Below are positions 1 through 6,900 of a stretch of DNA of 11,584 bases, piece after piece. The translations under genes and the position numbers were made by a program. This DNA comes from an uncultured Bacteroidales bacterium (GTDB taxonomy: Bacteria; Bacteroidota; Bacteroidia; Bacteroidales; UBA932): NCBI GenBank assembly GCA_905235775.1, contig CAJOMY010000051.1, positions 1 through 11,584 of the forward strand, read 5' to 3'. Every line of letters starts with the position of its first letter. Within the stretch, counting starts at the first letter, position 1. The notes under the pieces were generated by a model, which saw only the letters and a list, made by a program, of their open reading frames with translations, was not told where the DNA came from and made no database searches.

Positions 1-131
1 CCCGTCCGCTGCGTCAGGGATTGTTCTGCAGAGTGAGCGCAAGCGAACGAATGCCGTGAACAGTTTAATCCTGCTTCAGGAGGCCGTATTTCAGGGGGCG
101 GAAAACCCTGTCCTACAAGGATAAGAAAATT
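1..131. other. Intergenic edge, no supportable gene
   Basis: This stretch follows the lpxB stop codon and runs to the window edge. A plus-strand frame is open from base 2 to a TAA at 122-124 (about 40 codons), but it has no visible start and its translation matches no family I recognise. The minus strand has no open frame of note. A short palindrome, CCTGcttCAGG, lies near base 70. It is not followed by a T run in either direction, so I do not call a terminator. Confidence 0.4.
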
Positions 132-1253
132 TTAGTTTACTCCAAGCCGTTCGATCATCGCCCGGGCGACGGCACGGGAGGCGCCCCTGCCTCCCAGCAG
201 ACGGCGGATTTCAGCGTAGTCCGAGAGCATTTTCTCCCGGTATGGGGCGTCCTCGACCAGCCGGGCGACCTCCTCCGAGGCGGCTTCCGGGGTGAATTGC
301 CACTGGATCAATTCGCGGAACGCCGCCCGGCCCAGGCACAGGTTGCCCAGGGAGATGAACTTGATGCGCTCCAGGAAGTGGAACTGGTTCAGGATCCAGA
401 CAAACAGGAAGGTCGAGTTCCAGCCGACGAGCTGCGGCACTCCGATCAGCACGGCTTCCAGCGAGGCGGTGCCGGAGTTGATCACGGCCGCATCGGCGTA
501 TTTCAGCACGTCATAGGTCCGGCCGAAGACCAGGTCCACGTTCTGTCGCCCGGCGATGTAGGGCAGGTAGTCCGCTTCGCTGCGGGCCGGAGCCCCGGCC
601 ACGACGAAACGCACGTCCTCCCAGCCCGGCCGGGCGGCCAGCCGGTCGGCGGTGGCCATCAGCACGGGCATCATCCGCTTGATCTCCCCCTTGCGGGAGC
701 CGGCCAGCAGGGCGATGTAACGGCCCTCCACAGGCCGGACGAAGTCGTGTCCGTCCACGGCGTCCACCAGCGGATTGCCCTTGTAGGTAAAGGGGACGCC
801 TTGCGCCGTAAAGTACGGCACCTCGAAGGGAAAGACGATGAAGAGCCGGTCCACCCAGGCCTTCAGCTTGCGGTTGCGCCTCTCGCGCGAAGCCCAGGTC
901 TTGGGGGCGATATAATAGAAGACGCGGATGCCGCGGGCATGGCACCACTTCGCGATGCGCAGGTTGAAACCCGGGTAGTCGATCAGGATCACCACGTCGG
1001 GCCGCCAGGCGGCGATGTCGCGCTTGCAGTCGCGAAGGCTCGCGAGGAGCTTTCCGGCCTTGGCCAGCACGTCCGCTCCCCCCATCACGGCCCCATCGCG
1101 GTAATGCTGGACGAGCACCGCGCCGGCCGCCTGCATCAGTTCCCCGCCCCGGCAGCGGCATTCCGCTTCCGGGTCCTCGGCACGCAGCCCCCGGATGAGG
1201 TTGCTGCCGTGCAGGTCGCCGGATGCTTCTCCGGCTATCAGATAATAGCGCAT
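132..1253 (-). CDS. lpxB: Lipid-A-disaccharide synthase LpxB
   Basis: LpxB condenses UDP-2,3-diacylglucosamine with lipid X to form the tetra-acylated disaccharide 1-phosphate of lipid A, a membrane-associated step of the Raetz pathway. The 373-residue product has the usual family length. Visible motifs are AGEASGDLHG (7-16), VVILIDYPGFNLRIAK (87-102), YYIAPKTWA (113-121), KGNPLVDAV (158-166), LLAGSRKGEI (182-191, the sugar-nucleotide region usually seen as PGSR..EI) and NSGTASLEA (259-267). The ATG at 1253 overlaps the 3' end of surE by 16 bases, so the two are very likely cotranscribed and translationally coupled; I know surE-lpxB as a common Bacteroidetes pairing. It ends in TAA. Its presence implies an LPS-bearing outer membrane. 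The identification is secure. Confidence 0.97.
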   Translation of the reverse strand: MRYYLIAGEASGDLHGSNLIRGLRAEDPEAECRCRGGELMQAAGAVLVQHYRDGAVMGGADVLAKAGKLLASLRDCKRDIAAWRPDVVILIDYPGFNLRIAKWCHARGIRVFYYIAPKTWASRERRNRKLKAWVDRLFIVFPFEVPYFTAQGVPFTYKGNPLVDAVDGHDFVRPVEGRYIALLAGSRKGEIKRMMPVLMATADRLAARPGWEDVRFVVAGAPARSEADYLPYIAGRQNVDLVFGRTYDVLKYADAAVINSGTASLEAVLIGVPQLVGWNSTFLFVWILNQFHFLERIKFISLGNLCLGRAAFRELIQWQFTPEAASEEVARLVEDAPYREKMLSDYAEIRRLLGGRGASRAVARAMIERLGVN

Positions 1254-2065
1254 AGCCGTTCGCGTTCCGCGTGATCGGTGTTGTCGATGTTTTGCGGGGT
1301 GATGACCACGTAGCCCTGCCGGAGCAGGATGTGGTCGGCGTCGGCGGGATTGCCGCCGTTGTCCGTGAAGTCGCCGGCCATCACGTAGAGCCGCTCATCG
1401 GGTTTCTGACGGGCCACGTAGCGGCAGTCATCCTCCGAAGGGGTATGGCCGCGCTCCCGCAGGAACACGCCGTAGTCCTGATACTCCCGTTCCCAGTGGC
1501 CATAGCCCATCCGACCCACGCGCACGCCGTGGATGCGGCCGGCGGGACGGTCGGGGAAGTTGATATTGTAAAACAGTCCGTAGCGGCGGTCCAGCTGTGG
1601 CAGGAGCTTGTCCAGGATCTTCGGGAGCAGCTCTTCCACGCAGGAGAAATCGGCATCCGGGCTGAAGGTATCCAGGCTCACGCCGATGGCGGGGATGCCG
1701 TTCACGGCGCCTTCCATCGCGGCGCCGATGGTGCCGGAATAGACGGAGGCCGTGGCGGCGTTGCTGCCGTGGTTGACGCCGCTGACAATAAGGTCGGGGC
1801 GCTCCGGGAAGAGGACATTGTCGATGCCGTATTTGATGCAGCTGGCCGGGGTGCCGTCGAGATACCACCAGTCCTGCCCGGGGATGCGCTCTGCCAGGTG
1901 CTTGACGGCGATGGGTTTGTAGCCCATCGTCACGGCCATCGACATCCCGCTCTGCGCCCGCTTCGGCGCCACGATCGTCAGTTCACCGTAGCGCTTCATC
2001 ACGGACACCAGGGTAATCAGCCCCTTGGCATGGATCCCGTCGTCATTGGTAATCAGTATCCTCAT
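1238..2065 (-). CDS. surE: 5'/3'-nucleotidase SurE
   Basis: SurE is a metal-dependent nucleoside monophosphate phosphatase of the cytoplasm, linked to survival under stress. The 275-residue protein begins directly with the family signature NDDGI (7-11), whose adjacent aspartates (8-9) bind the divalent metal. It continues with APKRAQSGMS (33-42, containing the metal-ligand serine), GTPASC (71-76), SGVNHGSN (95-102, metal-ligand asparagine) and YSGTIGAAMEG (109-119). The tail is slightly longer than in the E. coli enzyme, which is normal for Bacteroidetes. The ATG at 2065 is supported because the N-terminal motif starts at residue 1. It is first of a two-gene unit with lpxB, which starts inside its last codons. 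It ends in TGA. Confidence 0.97.
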   Translation of the reverse strand: MRILITNDDGIHAKGLITLVSVMKRYGELTIVAPKRAQSGMSMAVTMGYKPIAVKHLAERIPGQDWWYLDGTPASCIKYGIDNVLFPERPDLIVSGVNHGSNAATASVYSGTIGAAMEGAVNGIPAIGVSLDTFSPDADFSCVEELLPKILDKLLPQLDRRYGLFYNINFPDRPAGRIHGVRVGRMGYGHWEREYQDYGVFLRERGHTPSEDDCRYVARQKPDERLYVMAGDFTDNGGNPADADHILLRQGYVVITPQNIDNTDHAERERLCAII

Positions 2066-2069
2066 TCCG

Positions 2070-2077
2070 TAAATATA
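2070..2077 (-). promoter_or_regulatory. Possible surE-lpxB promoter -7 box
   Basis: Read on the minus strand, the box is TATATTTA, a 7/8 match to the Bacteroidetes -7 consensus TAnnTTTG. It ends only four bases before the surE ATG, so a transcript from it would be leaderless or nearly so. I see no TTTG at the expected -33 position. This is weak support. Confidence 0.3.
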
Positions 2078-2195
2078 ACAATAATTTCGGTATAATTGAC
2101 ATTTCCGGGTTGAAGACCTTGATGTATTCGTTTGTAGAGCTTAGGCAATTGAGCTGATCCGTTTTACATAAATGGTTGTCTTTCAAAAAGTTACC

Positions 2196-2229
2196 AAAGT
2201 AACCGGGGCGAAAAGGCCCCGGTTACTTT
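2196..2229. terminator. 14-bp inverted repeat, possible yggS terminator
   Basis: AAAGTAACCGGGGC (2196-2209) pairs perfectly with its complement at 2216-2229 around a six-base GAAAAG loop. The hairpin is strong and sits 3' of yggS, so terminating yggS transcription is the plainest role. The T tract is short, however: three T within the stem, and a second TTTTT about seven bases further along the minus strand. It could therefore be an mRNA 3'-end stabiliser or a repeat element instead. Confidence 0.45.
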
Positions 2230-2286
2230 AGCAACTCTCTCAGAATCAAAGAATTCCGTAAAACAGCAGCTTGGCCGGCCGGCGGG

Positions 2287-2308
2287 ATGCCCGGTCGGGG
2301 CCGGGAAT
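2287..2308. repeat. REP-like palindrome
   Basis: CCCGG (2290-2294) and CCGGG (2301-2305) flank a six-base loop, with flanking AT/AT pairing at 2287-2288 and 2307-2308 interrupted by one G-A mismatch. The following bases read ATGACGGGAG. This pattern resembles the dispersed extragenic palindromes (ATTCCCGG ... CCGGGAATGACGG) seen many times over in some genomes. Only one copy is in this window, so repetition is inferred. Confidence 0.35.
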
Positions 2309-2371
2309 GACGGGAGATCAGGATCGAACAGGAGATTCTGGCGGGCTGCCGGGGAGGAGCTGTCGCCCAAT

Positions 2372-3031
2372 CTAGTACTGCCGCTCCCCGAAGATGGCGG
2401 TGCCGATGCGGACGATGGTGGCGCCGTAGTCGAGTGCGATGCGCCAGTCGCCGGACATCCCGATGGAGAGCTCCCGGAAATCCGTGAGCTCCGGGAAGAG
2501 GTCGGCCAGGTAGGCCTTGAAGTCGGCAATGCGCGCGAAATCCGCGCGGATGTCCTCCTCGCAGTCGGTGTGCGAAGCCATGCCCATCAGCCCGCAGAAG
2601 CGGACATGGGTGTATTTCCCCGCCCGGAACAGGATGTCCAGCACCACCTCCTCCTTGAAGCCGGTCTTCGTCTCCTCCGCCCCGATATGCAGCTCCAGCA
2701 GCACCCGGATCACCTTGCCGTTCGCCTTGCCCCAATCCTGAATGGCGTCCAGCAAGTGCGCGCTGTCCACGGACTGCACCAGGTCGGCATACGGCAGGAC
2801 CAGCTTGAGTTTGTTGGTCTGCAGGTGGCCTATGAAATGCCACTCGGGACCCAGATCCTTCAGGGCTTCCACTTTCCGGGCGAACTCCTGCGGACGGTTC
2901 TCGCCGAAGACGCGCTGCCCGGCGGCATACGCCTCCCGGATAGCCTCCTCCGGATGGAATTTGGAAACTGCCACCAGTTTCACTTCCGGTGGCAGTTCAC
3001 TGCGTATTTCTGCTATCCTTTCTTTTATCAT
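2372..3031 (-). CDS. yggS: YggS-family pyridoxal phosphate homeostasis protein
   Basis: This is a single-domain alanine-racemase-like TIM barrel that binds pyridoxal 5'-phosphate and keeps intracellular PLP and amino/keto-acid pools balanced; no catalytic reaction is established for the family. The 219 residues match the usual size. The PLP lysine is K24 in AVSKFHP. Further signatures are FGENRPQE (42-49), WHFIGHLQTNK (64-74), LMGMAS (148-153) and LSIGMSGDW (188-196), followed by VRIGTAIFG (207-215). The ATG at 3031 gives the normal short N-terminus before VKLVAVSK. It ends in TAG, giving the expected family C-terminus, so amber does act as a stop in this genome. It lies 114 bases downstream of yidC in the same orientation. 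Confidence 0.96.
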   Translation of the reverse strand: MIKERIAEIRSELPPEVKLVAVSKFHPEEAIREAYAAGQRVFGENRPQEFARKVEALKDLGPEWHFIGHLQTNKLKLVLPYADLVQSVDSAHLLDAIQDWGKANGKVIRVLLELHIGAEETKTGFKEEVVLDILFRAGKYTHVRFCGLMGMASHTDCEEDIRADFARIADFKAYLADLFPELTDFRELSIGMSGDWRIALDYGATIVRIGTAIFGERQY

Positions 3032-3049
3032 CGTTTCCGGTTATTGCTT

Positions 3050-3127
3050 CGGAGCGTAGCGACACGCGCCGGAGGCGCCTTAAATCCCCCTAATAGGGGG
3101 TGCAGGGGGTTAGAGTCCCGCGGAGCG
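3050..3127. repeat. Palindromic intergenic element between yidC and yggS
   Basis: Two nested hairpins lie in this short gap: GCGCC-GGA-GGCGC (3066-3078) and CCCCCTAATAGGGGG (3086-3100), a 15-base perfect palindrome around one central base. A further GGGGG follows at 3105-3109 and could pair instead with the C run. The heptamer CGGAGCG flanks the block at 3050-3056 and 3121-3127. The layout looks like a small dispersed repeat or non-autonomous element rather than a plain terminator, since no T run follows in either direction. Confidence 0.4.
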
Positions 3128-3145
3128 GCAAATGCAGGCAGGCCA

Positions 3146-5020
3146 TTAGCGCTTCTTCTGCTGCCGCCGCATTTGCTGCTCCTGCATCCGCTGCGCCTCC
3201 TCCAGGCGCTGCTGCCACTTGCTCTTCGGCAGCGGCTTGCCCGCCGAGGCCTGCACTTTCGCGAGGATGGCGTCCTTGTCGATGGACTTGCGGATCGCCC
3301 AGGTCTGCACGATGGCGATCAACTGGGAGAGCAGGTAATAGTAGCTGAGCGCCGCAGAGAGGCTGTTGCAGATGAAGAACATCATGATCGGCATCATCCA
3401 CATGCTCATGAAACGCATCGAAGCGGCACTCGGGTCGTTGCCGGCCGGCTGGCTGGACAACGTCATCTTGGAATATCCCCACATGGTGAGCGCCATCAGC
3501 AGGGCGAACAGCGAGATGTGGTCGCCGATCAGCGGTACGCGCGTGCCGAAGTCCACGATGGCGTCATAGGCCGAAAGGTCTTTGCACCACAGGAACGGCT
3601 GCTGGCGCAGCTCGATGGAAGCCGGGAAGAAGCGGAACATCGCCCACAGGATCGGGAAGGTCAGCAGCGTCGGCAGACAGCCGCCCATCGGGCTCACCCC
3701 CGCGCGCTTGTACAGCTCCATCGTAGCCTGCTGCTTCTTCATCATCTCCTGCTGGTTGTCCGCGTGCGGGTACTTCGCGTTGATCTTGTCGATCTCCGGT
3801 TTGAGCGCGCTCATCTTGGCCGATGAAGCGTAAGACTTGTAGGTCAACGGGAACACCACCAGCTTGATGACCAGAGTCATCAGCAGAATGATCAGGCCGA
3901 AGCTGGAGATGAAGCGGTGGAAGAAGTTGAACATCGGGATGATGGCGAAACGCGTGAACCAGCCCACGAGCCAGCCGCCCAGCGGGATGATCTTCTCGTA
4001 CTTGTTCCCGATGAGCTTCAGCGTACGGAAGTGGTTCGGACCGAAGTAGAATTCAAACGGGATGCTTCCGTTGCCGCCCTGGGGCAGTTCGGCACGCATC
4101 TGGGCGCTGCAGGTCATCAGGTGGCGGTCCGGGTCGTCCTGCGGGAAGAAACTCACCGCCAGCTCGCCGGAAGCGAATTCGTCCGGGGCGCGCATGATCA
4201 CGGAGAAGAACTGCTGCTGGAATGCGAACCAGCTGAGCTTCGAGTCGATGCGTCGGCTCGCATTGCGGCCGCGGCCGATCTCCACGGGCTTCTTGTCGCC
4301 CGTGAAATAGTAGTCCAGCTTGGAATACTGCGATTCGTTCTTGAAACCTTTCTCCATGCGCGGCATGGTGAGCGCGAAATCCAGGTCGAACATGCTCACG
4401 TTGCGCGGGATGACGTCCTGCATCCCCACGAAGGAGAGCAGGTTGTCCATCTGGTAGCTGTCCGGTCTGAGCGTGTACTTCTGCTCAATGTAGCCGCCTC
4501 CGGCGAAGGGGAGCCGCATCACGAGCGTGCTGTCGGTCTGCTCCGCCACCTGGAAGATGAAGTCCCGGGTGCTGATGGACTCGCCGGCATACAGGCTCAG
4601 CGAATACCCGGCCCCGCCGGGCCTGAAAAGGTACAGGTCCGTACTGTCGTAATTCTTGTAATCCTTCACCTGCGCTGAATACAGCTGCGCACCGCGGGTG
4701 GTGAACTCGAGCCGTATCTTGCTGTTCTCGAGCGAGAGGATCCGCTCTCCGGCGTGGGAGGCGGCTTCCAGCAGGGAGTCCTTGTAGATGGACACCGGGA
4801 CGCCGGACAACGGAGCGCCGGAAGCGTCCTTGAGCGAGTCGGGCAGGGCGGCGATGCGCTCCGCCTCGGCAAGTTCGCGCTCGAATGCTTCCACGCGGGC
4901 CACGGAGTCCAGCTGTGCCTGGAGCTCCATGCGCTTGCGCGTCTGGTTGGACTGGAAGATGGAGAAGCCGACGAAGATGGCGGCGATGAGGATGAAACCG
5001 ATGACTGAATTCTTGTCCAT
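3146..5020 (-). CDS. yidC: Membrane protein insertase YidC
   Basis: YidC inserts and folds inner-membrane proteins, alone or with SecYEG. This 624-residue protein has the Gram-negative architecture. An N-terminal membrane helix (about 6-23) is followed by a short charged stretch, a large periplasmic beta domain (about 90-335) and the conserved insertase core with five hydrophobic segments (about 350-580). Core signatures are VVFPLTYKSYASSAKM (388-403), RAGVSPMGGCLPTLLTFPI (439-457) and the M-rich helix SMWMMPIMMFFICNSLSAAL (539-558). The groove residue that is Arg in E. coli is Lys386 here. The tail after 590 is Gln/Lys/Arg-rich, as expected for ribosome contact. It starts at an ATG 3 bases after the stop of the DUF349 gene, so the two are probably one operon. 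It ends in TAA. Confidence 0.98.
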   Translation of the reverse strand: MDKNSVIGFILIAAIFVGFSIFQSNQTRKRMELQAQLDSVARVEAFERELAEAERIAALPDSLKDASGAPLSGVPVSIYKDSLLEAASHAGERILSLENSKIRLEFTTRGAQLYSAQVKDYKNYDSTDLYLFRPGGAGYSLSLYAGESISTRDFIFQVAEQTDSTLVMRLPFAGGGYIEQKYTLRPDSYQMDNLLSFVGMQDVIPRNVSMFDLDFALTMPRMEKGFKNESQYSKLDYYFTGDKKPVEIGRGRNASRRIDSKLSWFAFQQQFFSVIMRAPDEFASGELAVSFFPQDDPDRHLMTCSAQMRAELPQGGNGSIPFEFYFGPNHFRTLKLIGNKYEKIIPLGGWLVGWFTRFAIIPMFNFFHRFISSFGLIILLMTLVIKLVVFPLTYKSYASSAKMSALKPEIDKINAKYPHADNQQEMMKKQQATMELYKRAGVSPMGGCLPTLLTFPILWAMFRFFPASIELRQQPFLWCKDLSAYDAIVDFGTRVPLIGDHISLFALLMALTMWGYSKMTLSSQPAGNDPSAASMRFMSMWMMPIMMFFICNSLSAALSYYYLLSQLIAIVQTWAIRKSIDKDAILAKVQASAGKPLPKSKWQQRLEEAQRMQEQQMRRQQKKR

Positions 5021-5023
5021 ATC

Positions 5024-6814
5024 TTATGCTTCGCCCTCCTCGGCCTTGCGGATCTGCTCCTCCAATTCCTTCAACTCGGCCTTGGCCTGGGCGATTCTCT
5101 CCTCCATCTGGCGGATCAGCGGTTCGCTGTTCTTGGATGCGGAGAAAAATCCGATATTGTTCTCGTAGGTGATGATATTCTGCTGAAGCGTGTTGTACTT
5201 CTCGATCAGGGCGTCCTTGGGGCTGCGCGGGGCACGGCCGGCATGGGTGGAGCCGCCGCCGCGCGAAGCGCCGAATGAGGGGAACTTCTCCTGCATCGCG
5301 TCGCGATACGCACGGTTGACCGCGTCCTTCTCCTTGAAGGGGACATGTCCGATGGCCGACCAGCGCTCCTGGAAGGTGCGCATCGCCTCCTCGTCCGCCG
5401 CAGCGTCGGCGCCGGGCTCATACGCCTGGACGTCCTCGACCACCTTGCGCTTCGCGCGAAGATTGCCGTAGAAGTCGTTCTCGCCGCCGGCATTCGCGTC
5501 ACGCGCGGCAAAGAACTCGTCGCAAGCGGCGCGGAAGCGTTTCCAGAGCGCCTCGGACTTCTTGCGCGGCACGGCGCCGATCTCCTTCCACTGCTTCTGG
5601 AGGGCGATGAACTGGTCCGTCGCTTTCTTCCACTCGGTGCTGGTCTTCAGGGCCTCGGCCTGCTCGATCAAGGCGAGTTTCTTCTCCATGTTCTCGCTCA
5701 TGCTGTCCTTGATGCCCGAGTAGAACTCGCGCTTGCGGCTGAAGAAAGCGTCGCAGGCCGCGCGGAAACGGTCGTAGATCTTCTGGTTGTCCTTCTTGGT
5801 CGCATAGCCGATGCGACGCCAGGCGGCCTGGATCTCCTCGATCTCCCGGGACGCGGCGTTCCAGCCGGCGGTATTCGTAATCTCGCGGGCGGCGATCTCT
5901 TCGGTCTTCTCGCAAAGCTCGGTCTTCTTGACGAGGTTGTCCGCCTGCTGCTCCTTGAGGCCCTCGAAGTGGGCCTGGTAGCGCTTGTTGATTACGGCCG
6001 TGGCGGCCTTGAAGCGGTTCCATATATCCTCGCGGTACTCCTTGGCGACCGGGCCGTACTCCTTCCACTGCTCATGCAGCTTCTGCAGCTCGTGGAAGGC
6101 GCTCACCACATTTTCATTCTCGGCCAGTTTCTCGGCCGCTTCGCAGAAAGCCTCCTTGGCTTCGAGGTTCTTGCGGAAGTCCAGGTCGCGCAGGTCGCGG
6201 TTGATCTTGACCATGTCGTAGAACTTCTCGACATAGAACTGGTACGTATCGTTGATGTTCCGGAAAGCCGTGGCAGGCACGGGGCCGGCTTCGCGCCAGC
6301 GGTTCTGCAGCTCGCGGAACACCGGGAACTGGGCACTCACATCCTCCTGGCCTTCGACGAGGGCCTTGAGCTCTTCGATGATGGCCTGCTTCTTCGCCAG
6401 GTTCTCCTCGCGACGGGCATCCTGCTCCTTGTTGAACTCGGCACGCTCCTTCTTGTAGTCGGCGTAGAGGGCTTTGAAGTTCTGCTCGACGGCTTCGAAC
6501 GGGTTGTCCTGGCTGGACGCCGATTCGTCCGACACGCCGCTCTCTCCCTTGAGGCGTCCGAGAAGTTTGTAGAAAGCGGACTTGATGGACTCGGCTTCCT
6601 TGGAACGGGACATCCGGTCCGCGCTGTCTTTCAGCTGCACGAACATATCGGAAAGTTCCGAAAGGGTCTTGTCGGCGTAATTCTCCACCTTCTCCGCCAC
6701 CTCGCCGACCGTTTCGACGATGCTGTCCGCGACCTTCCCGGCGACTTCTGCCCCCTGGTTTTCCACATCCGGGGTGTCCTTGCGGATCTCCTCAGGATTG
6801 ATGTTTTCGCTCAT
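5024..6814 (-). CDS. DUF349 five-repeat protein
   Basis: The 596-residue protein is soluble, highly charged and largely helical, with no signal peptide from the chosen start. Five DUF349 units are recognisable by a W-x-x-x-G core at residues 173, 250, 332, 409 and 485 (W[RK].[AIYE]G.[VA]), spaced 76-82 residues apart, mostly followed by an (LW)-x-RF-type helix. The C-terminal 45 residues are a Glu/Lys coiled coil. The N-terminal 70 residues are acidic and probably disordered. The family has no settled biochemical role that I can name. The frame stays open upstream to 6895 and would add a hydrophobic leader, but a promoter box (6845-6852) lies inside that extension and the protein is otherwise cytoplasmic in character. 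I therefore take the ATG at 6814. It sits just upstream of yidC in the same transcription unit. Confidence 0.88.
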   Translation of the reverse strand: MSENINPEEIRKDTPDVENQGAEVAGKVADSIVETVGEVAEKVENYADKTLSELSDMFVQLKDSADRMSRSKEAESIKSAFYKLLGRLKGESGVSDESASSQDNPFEAVEQNFKALYADYKKERAEFNKEQDARREENLAKKQAIIEELKALVEGQEDVSAQFPVFRELQNRWREAGPVPATAFRNINDTYQFYVEKFYDMVKINRDLRDLDFRKNLEAKEAFCEAAEKLAENENVVSAFHELQKLHEQWKEYGPVAKEYREDIWNRFKAATAVINKRYQAHFEGLKEQQADNLVKKTELCEKTEEIAAREITNTAGWNAASREIEEIQAAWRRIGYATKKDNQKIYDRFRAACDAFFSRKREFYSGIKDSMSENMEKKLALIEQAEALKTSTEWKKATDQFIALQKQWKEIGAVPRKKSEALWKRFRAACDEFFAARDANAGGENDFYGNLRAKRKVVEDVQAYEPGADAAADEEAMRTFQERWSAIGHVPFKEKDAVNRAYRDAMQEKFPSFGASRGGGSTHAGRAPRSPKDALIEKYNTLQQNIITYENNIGFFSASKNSEPLIRQMEERIAQAKAELKELEEQIRKAEEGEA

Positions 6815-6844
6815 AGTATCAGAGTTTATAAATGTTATAGCTGA

Positions 6845-6852
6845 CAAATATA
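6845..6852 (-). promoter_or_regulatory. Promoter -7 box for DUF349-yidC
   Basis: On the minus strand this reads TATATTTG, a full match to the Bacteroidetes -7 box TAnnTTTG, about 30 bases upstream of the chosen DUF349 ATG. A clear TTTG at -33 is not seen. Its position rules against the longer DUF349 reading that would start at 6895. Confidence 0.5.
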
Positions 6853-6873
6853 CTAAAATATAAATAAAAAGGG

Positions 6874-6881
6874 TAATTTTG
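6874..6881 (+). promoter_or_regulatory. Promoter -7 box for trmD
   Basis: TAATTTTG matches the Bacteroidetes -7 consensus TAnnTTTG exactly and ends 19 bases before the trmD ATG, predicting a short 5' leader of about 10-15 bases. No good -33 TTTG is visible; the place where it should lie overlaps the divergent DUF349 box. Confidence 0.5.
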
Positions 6882-6900
6882 CGAGACAAAACCAAGCATT

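Larger units (their letters stand above)
2066..2371. other. Intergenic gap between yggS and surE
   Basis: This 306-base gap holds no convincing gene. From the yggS side it contains a REP-like CCCGG/CCGGG hairpin (2287-2308), a 14-bp perfect inverted repeat (2196-2229), and then a markedly AT-richer stretch (about 2066-2195) running up to surE. One minus-strand frame is open from the inverted repeat through that stretch and out of frame into surE for about 60 codons. It has no clear start and I recognise no family. The 10-mer ATTCCGTAAA occurs at 2064-2073 and again near 2252. Confidence 0.5.

Noticed and set aside
1..124. End of a plus-strand gene converging on lpxB
   Set aside because: About 40 open codons with no start, no motif and no family resemblance are not enough to call a gene.
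297..1274. Long plus-strand open frame opposite lpxB
   Set aside because: It is antisense to a clear LpxB, rich in His/Gln/Gly/Pro in the way mirror frames of GC-rich genes are, and has no recognisable motif.
2066..2195. Possible protein remnant in the AT-rich gap upstream of surE (frame containing NEYIKVFNPEMSII)
   Set aside because: The frame has no start, ends out of frame inside surE, and matches no family I can name. Low-complexity promoter DNA is the simpler explanation.
2570..3826. Plus-strand 418-codon frame over yggS, the intergenic gap and yidC
   Set aside because: It crosses two real minus-strand genes, and its His/Leu/Arg-rich translation resembles no family.
5345..6844. Plus-strand 499-codon frame opposite the DUF349 gene
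   Set aside because: It is a Leu/Val-rich shadow of a Glu/Lys-rich coiled-coil protein. The repeat structure is explained by the minus strand.
6815..6895. N-terminal extension of the DUF349 protein with a hydrophobic leader
   Set aside because: The extension covers the A/T-rich promoter region, including an exact -7 box, and would make a cytoplasmic-type protein membrane-bound. The ATG at 6814 is preferred.
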